From positions 3,286,001 through 3,350,000 of the forward strand of contig NZ_CP119758.1 in NCBI RefSeq assembly GCF_029323795.1: 64,000 nt of DNA. The letters are read 5' to 3'. Positions 1 through 9,206 of the stretch are shown one piece after another. A program made the position numbers and the translations under genes. Position 1 is the stretch's first letter. Each line of letters opens with the position of its first letter. The notes under the pieces were generated by a model that saw only the letters and a program-made list of their open reading frames with translations, did no database searches and was not told the origin of the DNA. This DNA is from Zobellia alginiliquefaciens (GTDB lineage: Bacteria > Bacteroidota > Bacteroidia > Flavobacteriales > Flavobacteriaceae).

Positions 1-302
1 TGAAAGTAAATGCGCAATCAGTCAATTTTAATGCGGATAGATCGCTTATAGACTTTTTACAGAGCAGATTAGATAAGCTTGAAACCTTCTATGATAAGGT
101 AATTAGCGCAGACGTTTATTTAAAAGTCGAGAATACGAGTTCAAAGGAAAATAAAATAGTAGAAATCAAATTGAACATACCTGGAGATAAATTCATGGTA
201 AAAAAGCAATGTAAGAAATTTGAGGAGGCAGTTGACTCTGCTTGTAACTCTCTGGAAAGGAAGCTAATAAAACACAAGGAAAAATCTCGTGTTCAAGCAT
301 GA
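1..302 (+). CDS. hpf: Ribosome hibernation promoting factor (HPF/RaiA family), 5' end cut by one base
   Basis: The reading frame starts at the window edge with TG AAA GTA AAT, so only the A of the ATG is missing and about 100 residues are visible. The protein begins MKVNAQSVNFNAD and contains the short beta-strand and helix pattern of the S30AE/HPF fold, with a basic C-terminal end (KLIKHKEKSRVQA). Proteins of this family bind the 30S subunit near the decoding centre and promote inactive ribosome dimers in stationary phase. The length fits the short type without the C-terminal dimerisation domain. It sits directly upstream of the tRNA/tuf cluster, a usual place for it in Flavobacteriaceae. 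The family call rests on overall pattern, not on a catalytic motif. Confidence 0.8.
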   Translation, partial: KVNAQSVNFNADRSLIDFLQSRLDKLETFYDKVISADVYLKVENTSSKENKIVEIKLNIPGDKFMVKKQCKKFEEAVDSACNSLERKLIKHKEKSRVQA

Positions 303-322
303 TAAATTTTTTTCAAATTTTG

Positions 323-353
323 TTTTGAATAAACAAAAAAACGTATACATTTG
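323..353 (+). promoter_or_regulatory. Promoter of the tRNA/tuf cluster
   Basis: A TTTTG at 323-327 and a TACATTTG at 346-353 match the Bacteroidota sigma-ABfr consensus (TTTG, about 19 bp, TAnnTTTG). The boxes lie in the gap between the hibernation factor gene and the first tRNA. Transcription would begin close to 359. Confidence 0.65.
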
Positions 354-354
354 C

Positions 355-381
355 AGTCCGTTAGAAATAGCGGACTTTTTT
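355..381 (+). terminator. Hairpin plus T-run between promoter and first tRNA
   Basis: AGTCCG (355-360) pairs with CGGACT (371-376) around a 10-nt loop and is followed by six T residues. It looks like an intrinsic terminator for hpf. It also overlaps the predicted start of the tRNA transcript, so the stem may form only in read-through RNA from hpf. Confidence 0.45.
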
Positions 382-403
382 ATGCCGGAAACGATGTAGA
401 AAA

Positions 404-477
404 GCCGATGTAGCTCAGCTGGCTAGAGCAGCTGATTTGTAATCAGCAGGTCGTGGGTTCGAGTCCCTCCATCGGCT
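404..477 (+). tRNA. tRNA-Thr (anticodon TGT)
   Basis: A complete cloverleaf: acceptor GCCGATG pairs with CATCGGC, the D arm is normal, the anticodon stem GCTGA/TCAGC encloses the loop TTTGTAA, and a TTCGAGT T loop is present. The T stem has one T-T mismatch. No CCA is encoded. It is the first of four tRNAs in front of tuf. Confidence 0.95.
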
Positions 478-503
478 CTAAAAGTTCTTTAAAAAATTGG
501 TTT

Positions 504-585
<82 letters not shown>

Positions 586-640
586 CTTTTTTTAAAAGCC
601 CAATTTTTTTTGGGTGTTGAAATGTTGAATTTTTATAATT

Positions 641-713
641 GCGGGAGTAGCTCAGTTGGTAGAGCGTCAGCCTTCCAAGCTGAATGTCGCCGGTTCGAAC
701 CCGGTCTCCCGCT
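641..713 (+). tRNA. tRNA-Gly (anticodon TCC)
   Basis: Acceptor GCGGGAG pairs with CTCCCGC. The anticodon stem TCAGC/GCTGA encloses CTTCCAA, giving anticodon TCC. The T arm CCGGTTCGAACCCGG is canonical. No CCA is encoded. Confidence 0.95.
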
Positions 714-757
714 CTAATAAGCCAAGGTAATGTGTGTGGTTTTGAATCTGCAACGTT

Positions 758-778
758 GAACCTTGAACCTTGAACCTA
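758..778 (+). repeat. Short tandem repeat TTGAACC between tRNA genes
   Basis: Three perfect head-to-tail copies of the 7-mer TTGAACC-type unit lie in the spacer between tRNA-Gly and tRNA-Thr. The unit resembles the T-arm core TTCGAACC. No function can be read from it. Confidence 0.6.
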
Positions 779-782
779 ATAA

Positions 783-854
783 GCCGACGTAGCTCAGGGG
801 TAGAGCGTTTCCTTGGTAAGGAAGAGGTCACGGGTTCAATTCCCGTCGTTGGCT
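783..854 (+). tRNA. tRNA-Thr (anticodon GGT)
   Basis: Acceptor GCCGACG pairs with CGTTGGC (one G-T pair). The anticodon stem TTTCC/GGAAG (T-G closing pair) encloses TTGGTAA. Together with the TGT isoacceptor at 404-477 it reads all four threonine codons. It lies 55 bp upstream of tuf, probably on the same transcript. Confidence 0.95.
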
Positions 855-909
855 CAATTAAGGCATTATTTGTACACTAATATATAACTAAGATTAAAAT
901 TCATTAAAA

Positions 910-2097
910 ATGGCAAAGGAAACTTTTGATCGTTCCAAACCGCACTTGAATATAGGTACTATTGGACACGTAGATCACGGTAAAACAACATTGACTGCTG
1001 CTATTACTACGGTATTGGCGAACGCAGGTTTGTCTGAGCTTAGAAGCTTTGACTCTATTGACAACGCTCCTGAGGAAAAAGAGAGAGGTATTACTATTAA
1101 CACTTCTCACGTTGAGTATCAAACAGCTAATCGTCACTACGCTCACGTTGACTGTCCTGGTCACGCGGATTACGTAAAGAACATGGTTACTGGTGCTGCT
1201 CAGATGGACGGTGCTATTCTTGTTGTTGCTGCTACTGATGGTCCTATGCCACAAACTCGTGAGCACATCCTTTTAGGTCGTCAGGTTGGTATTCCAAGAA
1301 TCGTTGTTTTCTTGAACAAAGTTGACATGGTTGATGATGAGGAGCTTTTAGAGCTTGTTGAGATGGAAGTAAGAGAATTGCTTTCTTTCTATGAGTATGA
1401 TGGTGATAACGGACCTGTAATTTCTGGTTCTGCACTTGGTGCCTTGAACGGTGAGCAAAAATGGGTTGACACTGTAATGGAGTTGATGGCTGCTGTTGAT
1501 GATTGGATCGAGCTTCCTAAGAGGGATGTTGAGAAGGATTTCTTAATGCCTGTTGAAGATGTGTTTACTATTACTGGTCGTGGTACTGTTGCAACTGGTC
1601 GTATTGAAACTGGTGTTGCTAACACGGGTGATCCTGTTGAGATTATCGGTATGGGAGCTGAGAAATTGACTTCTACTATTACTGGTGTTGAAATGTTCCG
1701 TAAGATTTTGGATAGAGGTGAAGCTGGTGATAACGTTGGTATCTTGTTGAGAGGTATTGAAAAAGCACAAATCAGCAGAGGTATGGTAATCTGTAAGCCA
1801 GGTTCTGTAACTCCACACGCTAAATTTGAAGCTGAGGTTTACGTTCTTAAGAAAGAAGAAGGTGGTCGTCACACGCCATTCCATAATAACTATCGTCCTC
1901 AGTTCTACGTTAGAACTACAGATGTAACTGGTAACATTTCTCTTCCTTCTGGAGTTGAGATGGTAATGCCAGGTGATAACCTTACTATTACAGTTGATCT
2001 TATTCAGCCTATCGCATTAAGTATAGGTCTACGTTTTGCTATCCGTGAAGGTGGTAGAACTGTTGGTGCCGGTCAGGTTACTAAGATTATAGATTAA
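910..2097 (+). CDS. tuf: Elongation factor Tu
   Basis: EF-Tu is a cytoplasmic GTPase that delivers aminoacyl-tRNA to the ribosomal A site. At 395 residues it has the usual length. The P-loop GHVDHGKTT (about residues 18-26), the switch II motif DCPGH and the NKVD guanine-recognition motif are intact, followed by the two beta-barrel domains. The ATG follows a purine-poor, A-rich leader without a Shine-Dalgarno sequence, normal for Bacteroidota. The four upstream tRNA genes and the downstream tRNA-Trp suggest a mixed tRNA/mRNA transcript. It is the only tuf copy in this window. Confidence 0.98.
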   Translation: MAKETFDRSKPHLNIGTIGHVDHGKTTLTAAITTVLANAGLSELRSFDSIDNAPEEKERGITINTSHVEYQTANRHYAHVDCPGHADYVKNMVTGAAQMDGAILVVAATDGPMPQTREHILLGRQVGIPRIVVFLNKVDMVDDEELLELVEMEVRELLSFYEYDGDNGPVISGSALGALNGEQKWVDTVMELMAAVDDWIELPKRDVEKDFLMPVEDVFTITGRGTVATGRIETGVANTGDPVEIIGMGAEKLTSTITGVEMFRKILDRGEAGDNVGILLRGIEKAQISRGMVICKPGSVTPHAKFEAEVYVLKKEEGGRHTPFHNNYRPQFYVRTTDVTGNISLPSGVEMVMPGDNLTITVDLIQPIALSIGLRFAIREGGRTVGAGQVTKIID

Positions 2098-2123
2098 TTT
2101 ATTATATAGGAAATAATGTAATT

Positions 2124-2153
2124 AAGGGTGTTCTGCTTTAGTAGGGCACCTTT
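2124..2153 (+). promoter_or_regulatory. Hairpin between tuf and tRNA-Trp
   Basis: AAGGGTG...CACCTT forms an outer stem with one bulged G, and CTGCT/AGTAG an inner stem. Only three T residues follow, so it looks like an mRNA end or processing signal rather than a strong intrinsic terminator. Confidence 0.4.
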
Positions 2154-2167
2154 AAATGCAATTATAA

Positions 2168-2240
2168 ACGGGTGTAGCTCAGTTGGTAGAGCACTGGTCT
2201 CCAAAACCAGGTGTCGGGAGTTCGAGTCTCTCCTCCCGTG
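2168..2240 (+). tRNA. tRNA-Trp (anticodon CCA)
   Basis: Acceptor ACGGGTG pairs with CTCCCGT (one T-T mismatch at the sixth pair). The anticodon stem CTGGT/ACCAG encloses the loop CTCCAAA with anticodon CCA. The T arm GGGAG/CTCTC holds TTCGAGT. Its place between tuf and secE is the conserved arrangement in this phylum. Confidence 0.93.
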
Positions 2241-2261
2241 CGAATTTAAGTAAGAATCATT

Positions 2262-2450
2262 ATGTTAACGTATATAAAAGAATCTATAGAAGAGCTTCGT
2301 AACAATGTTACTTTGCCTACAAGGGCCGAATCATCTAATCTTATGGTTGTGGTTGCGGTGTTTTCTATATTGTTCGCTTTGGCGACTTGGGGTGTGGACA
2401 GTGCATTCAGCAAATTGGTTCGGTTGTATTTCGATAACATCTTAAACTAG
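2262..2450 (+). CDS. secE: Preprotein translocase subunit SecE
   Basis: A 62-residue single-span inner-membrane protein that clamps SecY in the SecYEG channel. It has the short amphipathic N-terminal helix (YIKESIEELRNNVTLPTR) followed by one transmembrane helix at about residues 28-48, which is the minimal bacterial SecE. It lies 21 bp after tRNA-Trp and 9 bp before nusG, the classic secE-nusG pair. Confidence 0.93.
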   Translation: MLTYIKESIEELRNNVTLPTRAESSNLMVVVAVFSILFALATWGVDSAFSKLVRLYFDNILN

Positions 2451-2459
2451 TTTATCGCT

Positions 2460-3011
2460 ATGTCAGAAGTATTGGAAAAGAAATGGTATGTAGTGAGAGC
2501 TGTCAGTGGGCAAGAGAATAAAATCAAAGGCTATATTGAAAGTGAAGTAGAGCGCCATGGTTTTTCTGATTATTTAGAAGATGTTTTGGTTCCTACGGAA
2601 AAAGTGATTCAGATTCGTAACGGAAAAAAAATTAACAAGGAAAGGGTTTATTTTCCTGGTTATATAATGATAAAAGCCAACCTTGGCGGTGAAATGATTC
2701 ACATAATACGTTCAATTACGAATGTAATCGGTTTTTTAGGCGAGACAAAAGGAGGGGATCCTGTTCCGTTGAGAAAGACCGAAGTGAATAGAATGTTAGG
2801 TAAGGTAGATGAGTTGGCTGTTAATACGGATGCTGTAGCAATTCCTTTCACTCATGGTGAAACGGTTAAGGTTATTGATGGTCCGTTTAATGGTTTTAAT
2901 GGTACGGTTGAGAAAATCAACGAAGAGAAGCGTAAGCTAGAGGTGATGGTTAAGATTTTCGGAAGAAAAACACCATTGGAACTTAGTTATATGCAAGTAG
3001 AGAAAGTATAA
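2460..3011 (+). CDS. nusG: Transcription termination/antitermination protein NusG
   Basis: At 183 residues it has an NGN domain starting KKWYVVRAVSGQENK and a C-terminal KOW domain (about 128-165, GETVKVIDGPFNGFNGTV). NusG binds the RNA polymerase clamp and links it to Rho or to the ribosome. The residues between the domains show no extra insertion. It lies between secE and the L11 operon, so it is probably co-transcribed with secE. Confidence 0.97.
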   Translation: MSEVLEKKWYVVRAVSGQENKIKGYIESEVERHGFSDYLEDVLVPTEKVIQIRNGKKINKERVYFPGYIMIKANLGGEMIHIIRSITNVIGFLGETKGGDPVPLRKTEVNRMLGKVDELAVNTDAVAIPFTHGETVKVIDGPFNGFNGTVEKINEEKRKLEVMVKIFGRKTPLELSYMQVEKV

Positions 3012-3078
3012 GTTAAGTGTTACATATTTAAAGTTGTGTTGCTTCCAAATTGATACAGCTGAAATTTAATTTTAAACA

Positions 3079-3516
3079 ATGGCAAAAGAAATAGGTAAAG
3101 TAGTTAAACTACAAGTTAGGGGAGGTGCAGCGAATCCGTCGCCACCGGTTGGACCCGCCTTAGGTGCTGCCGGTGTTAACATCATGGAGTTCTGTAAGCA
3201 GTTCAATGCTCGTACGCAGGACAAACAAGGTAAGGTTTTACCTGTTGTTATCACCGTATATAAGGATAAGTCATTTGACTTTATCGTTAAGACACCACCA
3301 GCGGCAGTTCAGCTATTGGAAGCGGCTAAGATTAAAAAAGGATCAGGCGAGCCTAACCGTGTAAAATCTGGTAATGTTACTTGGGATCAAGTTAAAACAA
3401 TTGCCGAGGACAAAATGGTAGACCTTAATGCGTTTACAGTAGAATCTGCGATGAGCATGATTGCTGGTACGGCAAGGTCTATGGGTCTTAAAGTTGCGGG
3501 TAAGCGACCTTTCTAA
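3079..3516 (+). CDS. rplK: 50S ribosomal protein L11
   Basis: A 145-residue ribosomal protein forming the GTPase-associated centre with 23S rRNA. The N-terminal [26 protein letters not shown] stretch (about 9-34) with its conserved prolines is diagnostic. The C-terminal RNA-binding domain ends in [16 protein letters not shown]. The 67-bp gap after nusG shows no clear terminator. It is followed 20 bp later by rplA. Confidence 0.98.
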   Translation: MAKEIGKVVKLQVRGGAANPSPPVGPALGAAGVNIMEFCKQFNARTQDKQGKVLPVVITVYKDKSFDFIVKTPPAAVQLLEAAKIKKGSGEPNRVKSGNVTWDQVKTIAEDKMVDLNAFTVESAMSMIAGTARSMGLKVAGKRPF

Positions 3517-3536
3517 AATCTTAAAAGCAATTTGAA

Positions 3537-4226
3537 ATGGCAAAATTAACTAAGAAACAAAAAGACGCGCACGCTAAGATAGATAAAGATAAACTTTATT
3601 CTGTTGGCGAAGGTGCTGCTTTGGTAAAAGAGATTACCAATGCAAAATTTGATGCATCTGTAGATTTGGCGGTGCGTTTGGGTGTAGATCCAAGAAAAGC
3701 AAACCAAATGGTACGTGGGGTTGTAACGCTTCCTCATGGTACAGGTAAAGATGTTAAGGTTTTGGCCTTGGTAACACCAGATAAAGAAGCAGAGGCTACT
3801 GAGGCCGGTGCTGATTTTGTAGGATTGGATGAGTATTTGGATAAAATTAAAGGCGGTTGGACAGATGTTGATGTTATCATCACTATGCCAAGCGTAATGG
3901 GTAAATTAGGGCCTTTGGGCCGAGTTTTAGGACCAAGAGGTCTTATGCCTAATCCAAAAACAGGAACAGTTACTATGGATGTCGCTAAAGCGGTGACTGA
4001 TGTAAAAGCTGGTAAAATCGACTTTAAGGTAGATAAGACGGGAATCGTTCATGCTGCTGTGGGGAAAGCTTCTTTCTCTGCTGAGAAATTGGAGGAAAAT
4101 GCTAGAGAGTTGTTGGACACTCTAGTGAAAATGAAGCCTGCTGCTGCAAAGGGTGTGTATATGAAAAGTATTTTCATGTCTAGCACTATGAGTCCTAGTG
4201 TTCAATTGGATCCAAAAACAGTTTAA
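3537..4226 (+). CDS. rplA: 50S ribosomal protein L1
   Basis: A 229-residue protein of the L1 stalk, which guides deacylated tRNA out of the E site. The motif [25 protein letters not shown] (about 121-145) is the family signature. In many bacteria L1 also represses its own operon by binding the mRNA. No L1-like target structure was identified in the leader here. It sits between rplK and rplJ. Confidence 0.98.
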   Translation: MAKLTKKQKDAHAKIDKDKLYSVGEGAALVKEITNAKFDASVDLAVRLGVDPRKANQMVRGVVTLPHGTGKDVKVLALVTPDKEAEATEAGADFVGLDEYLDKIKGGWTDVDVIITMPSVMGKLGPLGRVLGPRGLMPNPKTGTVTMDVAKAVTDVKAGKIDFKVDKTGIVHAAVGKASFSAEKLEENARELLDTLVKMKPAAAKGVYMKSIFMSSTMSPSVQLDPKTV

Positions 4227-4254
4227 TCGAACTGGGTAGTTCAAAATTTACAGT

Positions 4255-4770
4255 ATGACAAGAGAAGAAAAAGCAATCGTAATACAGGATTTGACTTCAC
4301 AGTTGGGTGAAAACGCTACTATTTATTTAGCAGATATTTCAGGCTTGAACGCAGTGCAGACCTCAGATTTGAGAAGAGCATGTTTTAAGGCTAATGTTAA
4401 ACTGGCGGTAGTCAAAAATACATTGCTTGCAAAAGCAATGGAAGCTTCTGATAAAGAATTCGGAGAACTTCCTGAAGTGCTTAAGGGCAATACTTCATTG
4501 ATGTTTTCGGAAGTAGGTAATGTTCCTGCAAAGCTTATAAAGAACTTTAGAAAAAAGTCTGATAAGCCTCTGTTGAAAGGAGCCTATGTAGAAGAATCAG
4601 TATATGTTGGTGATGAGAATTTGGATGCGCTTGTAAGCATCAAGTCTAAAGAAGAAATGATTGGTGAGGTTATTGGGTTATTACAATCTCCTGCTAAGAA
4701 TGTTATTTCTGGACTTAAATCTGGCGGTGGTAAACTGGCAGGTATCCTTAAGACATTATCAGAAAGATAA
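4255..4770 (+). CDS. rplJ: 50S ribosomal protein L10
   Basis: A 171-residue stalk-base protein that anchors L7/L12 dimers. It begins MTREEKAIVIQDL, has the L10 fold (LRRACFKANVKLAVVKNTLLAKAM at about 40-63) and ends in a C-terminal helix for L7/L12 binding. It lies 28 bp after rplA and 50 bp before rplL. In other bacteria the L10-L7/L12 complex controls translation of this operon. I could not confirm such a leader here. Confidence 0.97.
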   Translation: MTREEKAIVIQDLTSQLGENATIYLADISGLNAVQTSDLRRACFKANVKLAVVKNTLLAKAMEASDKEFGELPEVLKGNTSLMFSEVGNVPAKLIKNFRKKSDKPLLKGAYVEESVYVGDENLDALVSIKSKEEMIGEVIGLLQSPAKNVISGLKSGGGKLAGILKTLSER

Positions 4771-4820
4771 GTACGCACTAAACTAAGTATATTTTAAAAA
4801 TTTATTAAACGATAGTAAAA

Positions 4821-5198
4821 ATGGCAGATTTAAAAGATTTCGCAGAACAATTGGTTAACTTAACCGTAAAAGAGGTAAACGAGTTAGCAGATATATTAAA
4901 AGATGAGTATGGTATCGAGCCTGCAGCTGCTGCAGTAGCTGTTGCCGCTGGTGGTGCTGGTGAAGCTGGTGAAGCCGCTGAAGAAAAGTCTGAATTTGAC
5001 GTAGTATTAACAGCAGCAGGTGGTTCTAAACTAGCTGTAGTTAAATTGGTAAAAGAATTAACAGGTCTTGGATTGAAAGATGCTAAGGACATTGTTGATA
5101 GCGCGCCAAAAGCAGTTAAAGAAGGTGTTTCTAAAGACGAAGCTGAAGCAATCAAAAAATCTTTGGAAGAAGCAGGAGCGGAAGTTGAGCTTAAATAG
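4821..5198 (+). CDS. rplL: 50S ribosomal protein L7/L12
   Basis: A 125-residue acidic stalk protein that recruits translational GTPases. It has an N-terminal dimerisation helix, an Ala/Gly-rich hinge (about 32-52, [22 protein letters not shown]) and the C-terminal domain [36 protein letters not shown]. The domain order and length are normal. A strong hairpin follows before rpoB. Confidence 0.98.
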   Translation: MADLKDFAEQLVNLTVKEVNELADILKDEYGIEPAAAAVAVAAGGAGEAGEAAEEKSEFDVVLTAAGGSKLAVVKLVKELTGLGLKDAKDIVDSAPKAVKEGVSKDEAEAIKKSLEEAGAEVELK

Positions 5199-5221
5199 TA
5201 TCAGCAACCATAACAATTTGG

Positions 5222-5268
5222 TTTAGGTCTTTCTTCGCTTCTAGCGGAGCTAGACCTAAGCCTTTTTA
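5222..5268 (+). terminator. rplL-rpoB intergenic hairpin (attenuator)
   Basis: TTAGGTCT (5223-5230) pairs with AGACCTAA (5252-5259), and inside it CTTCGCT pairs with AGCGGAG. A T-run follows at 5263-5267. In this position an attenuator that lets only part of the ribosomal-protein transcripts continue into rpoBC is expected from other bacteria. Confidence 0.7.
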
Positions 5269-5342
5269 TACAAGTAAGACCCACGTATATGATGAGGTAT
5301 ACGACCCCAATTTAGTATTCACGTTCAAAATACTGTCCATAG

Positions 5343-8300
5343 ATGTTCACACAACAGACTGAGAGAATAAATTTTGCATCCGCTAAGAACACACCGGATT
5401 ATCCGGATTTCTTGGACATCCAGATTAAATCGTTTCAAGACTTTTTTCAGCTAGAAACAAAATCTGATGAAAGAGGCAATGAAGGCTTGTACAATACCTT
5501 CATGGAAAACTTCCCTATTACGGACACAAGAAACCAGTTCGTACTTGAATTTTTAGATTACTTCATAGACCCGCCAAGATATTCTATCCAAGAATGTATA
5601 GAGCGTGGTCTTACTTATAGTGTTCCGTTAAAGGCACGATTAAAATTATACTGTACCGATCCTGAGCATGAAGATTTTGAAACTATCGTGCAAGATGTGT
5701 ATTTGGGTACTATACCTTACATGACGCCAAGTGGTACATTTGTTATCAACGGAGCGGAAAGAGTTGTAGTTTCTCAGTTGCACCGTTCACCTGGTGTTTT
5801 CTTCGGTCAGTCATTTCACGCAAACGGTACCAAGTTATATTCTGCCAGAGTAATACCGTTTAAAGGTTCGTGGATAGAATTTGCAACAGATATTAACGGT
5901 GTAATGTATGCGTACATTGATCGTAAAAAGAAGTTGCCGGTAACTACTCTTTTTAGAGCTATCGGTTTTGAAAGAGATAAAGATATTCTTGAGATTTTTG
6001 ACCTATCTGAAGAGGTTAAAGTTTCAAACGCAGGTCTTAAAAAAGTATTAGGACGTAAATTGGCCGCTAGGGTTTTGAACACTTGGCATGAAGATTTCGT
6101 TGATGAGGATACGGGCGAAGTTGTTTCTATTGAAAGAAACGAAATAGTTATTGATCGTGATACTGTTTTAGAAAAAGATCATATTGCTGAAATATTGGAT
6201 ACTGATGTTAAAACTATTCTTCTTCATAAGGAGAGTAATGCGCAATCAGATTATTCTATAATTCACAATACATTACAGAAAGATCCAACAAATTCAGAGA
6301 AAGAAGCTGTTGAGCATATCTATCGTCAATTACGTAATGCCGAGCCGCCCGATGAGGAGACTGCTCGTGGTATTATAGATAAATTATTCTTTTCTGATCA
6401 ACGTTACAACTTAGGTGAAGTTGGTCGTTATAGAATGAATAAAAAATTACAGTTGGATATTGGAATGGACAAGCAGGTCTTGACTAAAGAAGATATCATA
6501 ACTATTATTAAATATTTGATCGAACTTATTAACTCTAAAGCAGAGATTGATGATATCGATCACCTTTCTAACCGTCGTGTTCGTACTGTGGGTGAACAAT
6601 TGTCATCTCAGTTCGGTGTAGGTCTTGCTCGTATGGCAAGAACTATTCGTGAGCGTATGAACGTTCGTGATAACGAGGTGTTTACACCAATAGATTTGAT
6701 TAATGCGAAGACTTTGTCTTCTGTAATCAACTCTTTCTTTGGTACGAATCAGTTGTCTCAGTTTATGGATCAAACCAATCCATTGGCAGAGATTACGCAC
6801 AAACGTAGGTTATCTGCATTAGGACCAGGTGGTCTTTCAAGAGAGCGTGCAGGTTTTGAGGTTCGTGATGTACACTATACACACTACGGTAGACTTTGTC
6901 CTATTGAAACTCCTGAAGGTCCAAACATTGGATTGATATCTTCATTAGCGGTATTTTCTAAAGTAAACCCAATGGGCTTCTTGGAAACTCCATACCGTAA
7001 GGTTGATGATGCTAAGGTTAACACTGAAGAATTTGTTTACCTAAGTGCAGAGGAGGAAGAAGGAATGAAAATTGCTCAGGCAAACATTCCTTTGAAAGAA
7101 GATGGACAGATAGATACTGAGAAGGTTATTGCACGTGAGGAAGGTGATTTCCCTGTTGTAGATCCAAGTGAAATTAACTATACGGATGTTGCACCAAACC
7201 AGATAGCGTCTATTTCAGCATCACTTATTCCTTTCTTGGAACATGATGATGCCAACCGTGCTTTGATGGGTTCTAACATGATGCGCCAAGCTGTGCCATT
7301 GTTACGACCACAATCTCCTATTGTGGGTACAGGTCTTGAGCGTCAAGTTGCTTCAGATTCAAGAGTACTTATAAATGCAGAAGGTGATGGTACTGTTGAG
7401 TATGTAGATGCAAAGATGATTACGGTTAAGTATGATCGTACTGATGCTGAGCGTTTGGTTAGTTTTGAAGAAGATTCAAAATCATACAACTTGGTTAAGT
7501 TTAGGAAAACAAACCAAGGTACAAGTATTAACTTAAAACCAATTGTAAGAAGAGGCGATAAAGTTAAGAAAGGTCAGGTTCTTTGTGAAGGATATGCTAC
7601 TGAGAAAGGGGAATTGGCGTTAGGTCGTAACCTTACCGTAGCGTTCATGCCTTGGAAAGGATATAACTTTGAGGATGCTATCGTAATTTCTGAAAAAGTA
7701 GTTCGTGAGGATATCTTTACGTCAATTCACGTAGATGAATATTCTTTAGAAGTTAGAGATACTAAATTAGGTGCTGAAGAATTAACCCATGATATTCCTA
7801 ACGTTTCGGAAGAGGCTACTAAGGATTTGGATGAAAACGGTATGATCCGTATTGGTGCGGAGGTTAAGCCTGGTGATATCTTGATCGGTAAAATTACACC
7901 AAAAGGTGAGTCTGATCCAACACCTGAAGAAAAGTTACTTAGAGCTATTTTTGGTGATAAAGCAGGTGATGTAAAAGATGCATCTTTAAAAGCATCTCCA
8001 TCATTACGTGGTGTTGTTATCGATAAGAAGTTGTTTTCTCGTTCAGTTAAAGATAAGCGCAAGCGTTCTGAAGATAAAGAAGAGCTTAACAAGTTAGAGT
8101 TAGAGTACGAAGTGAAGTTCCAAGAGTTGAAAGATATCTTGATCGAGAAACTTTTTAGTCTAATTAACGGTAAAACGTCTCAAGGGGTATTGAACGATTT
8201 AGGTGAAGAAGTATTGCCAAAAGGTAAGAAGTACACACTTAAGATGTTGAACTCTGTAGATGACTTTGCTCACTTGGTAGGAGGTAGCTGGACAATGGAT

Positions 8301-9152
8301 AAGGATACAAACGAGTCTGTTGCCGATTTACTCCACAACTATAAGATTAAATTAAACGATCTTCAGGGTAACCTAAGAAGAGACAAGTTTACAATTTCTG
8401 TGGGTGATGAGTTACCGGCAGGTATTATGAAATTGGCTAAAGTTTATGTGGCTAAAAAGCGTAAGCTTAAAGTAGGTGATAAAATGGCGGGTCGTCACGG
8501 TAACAAGGGTATTGTTTCTCGTATCGTTCGTCAGGAAGATATGCCGTTCTTGGCAGATGGAACGCCAGTTGATATTGTATTGAACCCATTGGGTGTACCT
8601 TCTCGTATGAACATTGGTCAGATTTACGAAACCGTATTAGGTTGGGCCGGTCTTAAGTTGGGCAAAAAGTATGCGACACCTATTTTTGATGGTGCTACAT
8701 TGGAGCAAATTAATGAGTATACAGATGAAGCTGGTATTCCAAGATTTGGTCATACATACCTTCATGATGGTGGAACAGGTAAACGTTTTGATCAGCCGGC
8801 AACAGTTGGTGTGATCTATATGCTGAAACTTGGACACATGGTAGATGATAAGATGCACGCACGTTCTATAGGACCGTACTCTCTAATCACACAGCAGCCA
8901 TTAGGTGGTAAAGCACAGTTTGGTGGTCAGCGTTTTGGAGAGATGGAAGTTTGGGCTCTTGAGGCATATGGTGCTTCGGCAACTTTACGTGAAATATTGA
9001 CCGTTAAATCGGATGATGTTATCGGTAGAGCCAAGACCTATGAGTCAATAGTTAAGGGCGAAACCATGCCAGAACCCGGTTTACCGGAATCTTTCAACGT
9101 ATTGATGCACGAACTTAAAGGTTTGGGCTTGGATATCCGTTTGGAAGAATAG
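5343..9152 (+). CDS. rpoB: DNA-directed RNA polymerase subunit beta
   Basis: A full-length 1269-residue beta subunit that forms one pincer of RNA polymerase. The rifampicin-binding cluster reads [13 protein letters not shown] and [16 protein letters not shown], with D476, H486 and S491 (E. coli D516, H526, S531) all wild type, so no classical resistance substitution is seen at these sites. The C-terminal region with [12 protein letters not shown] and the final clamp segment [24 protein letters not shown] are intact. It follows the rplL attenuator and precedes rpoC by 54 bp. Confidence 0.99.
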   Translation: MFTQQTERINFASAKNTPDYPDFLDIQIKSFQDFFQLETKSDERGNEGLYNTFMENFPITDTRNQFVLEFLDYFIDPPRYSIQECIERGLTYSVPLKARLKLYCTDPEHEDFETIVQDVYLGTIPYMTPSGTFVINGAERVVVSQLHRSPGVFFGQSFHANGTKLYSARVIPFKGSWIEFATDINGVMYAYIDRKKKLPVTTLFRAIGFERDKDILEIFDLSEEVKVSNAGLKKVLGRKLAARVLNTWHEDFVDEDTGEVVSIERNEIVIDRDTVLEKDHIAEILDTDVKTILLHKESNAQSDYSIIHNTLQKDPTNSEKEAVEHIYRQLRNAEPPDEETARGIIDKLFFSDQRYNLGEVGRYRMNKKLQLDIGMDKQVLTKEDIITIIKYLIELINSKAEIDDIDHLSNRRVRTVGEQLSSQFGVGLARMARTIRERMNVRDNEVFTPIDLINAKTLSSVINSFFGTNQLSQFMDQTNPLAEITHKRRLSALGPGGLSRERAGFEVRDVHYTHYGRLCPIETPEGPNIGLISSLAVFSKVNPMGFLETPYRKVDDAKVNTEEFVYLSAEEEEGMKIAQANIPLKEDGQIDTEKVIAREEGDFPVVDPSEINYTDVAPNQIASISASLIPFLEHDDANRALMGSNMMRQAVPLLRPQSPIVGTGLERQVASDSRVLINAEGDGTVEYVDAKMITVKYDRTDAERLVSFEEDSKSYNLVKFRKTNQGTSINLKPIVRRGDKVKKGQVLCEGYATEKGELALGRNLTVAFMPWKGYNFEDAIVISEKVVREDIFTSIHVDEYSLEVRDTKLGAEELTHDIPNVSEEATKDLDENGMIRIGAEVKPGDILIGKITPKGESDPTPEEKLLRAIFGDKAGDVKDASLKASPSLRGVVIDKKLFSRSVKDKRKRSEDKEELNKLELEYEVKFQELKDILIEKLFSLINGKTSQGVLNDLGEEVLPKGKKYTLKMLNSVDDFAHLVGGSWTMDKDTNESVADLLHNYKIKLNDLQGNLRRDKFTISVGDELPAGIMKLAKVYVAKKRKLKVGDKMAGRHGNKGIVSRIVRQEDMPFLADGTPVDIVLNPLGVPSRMNIGQIYETVLGWAGLKLGKKYATPIFDGATLEQINEYTDEAGIPRFGHTYLHDGGTGKRFDQPATVGVIYMLKLGHMVDDKMHARSIGPYSLITQQPLGGKAQFGGQRFGEMEVWALEAYGASATLREILTVKSDDVIGRAKTYESIVKGETMPEPGLPESFNVLMHELKGLGLDIRLEE

Positions 9153-9206
9153 AATCGATTGTAGCGATTGAAGAACACTCATTTTAATTAGTATCACCAT
9201 TAGATT

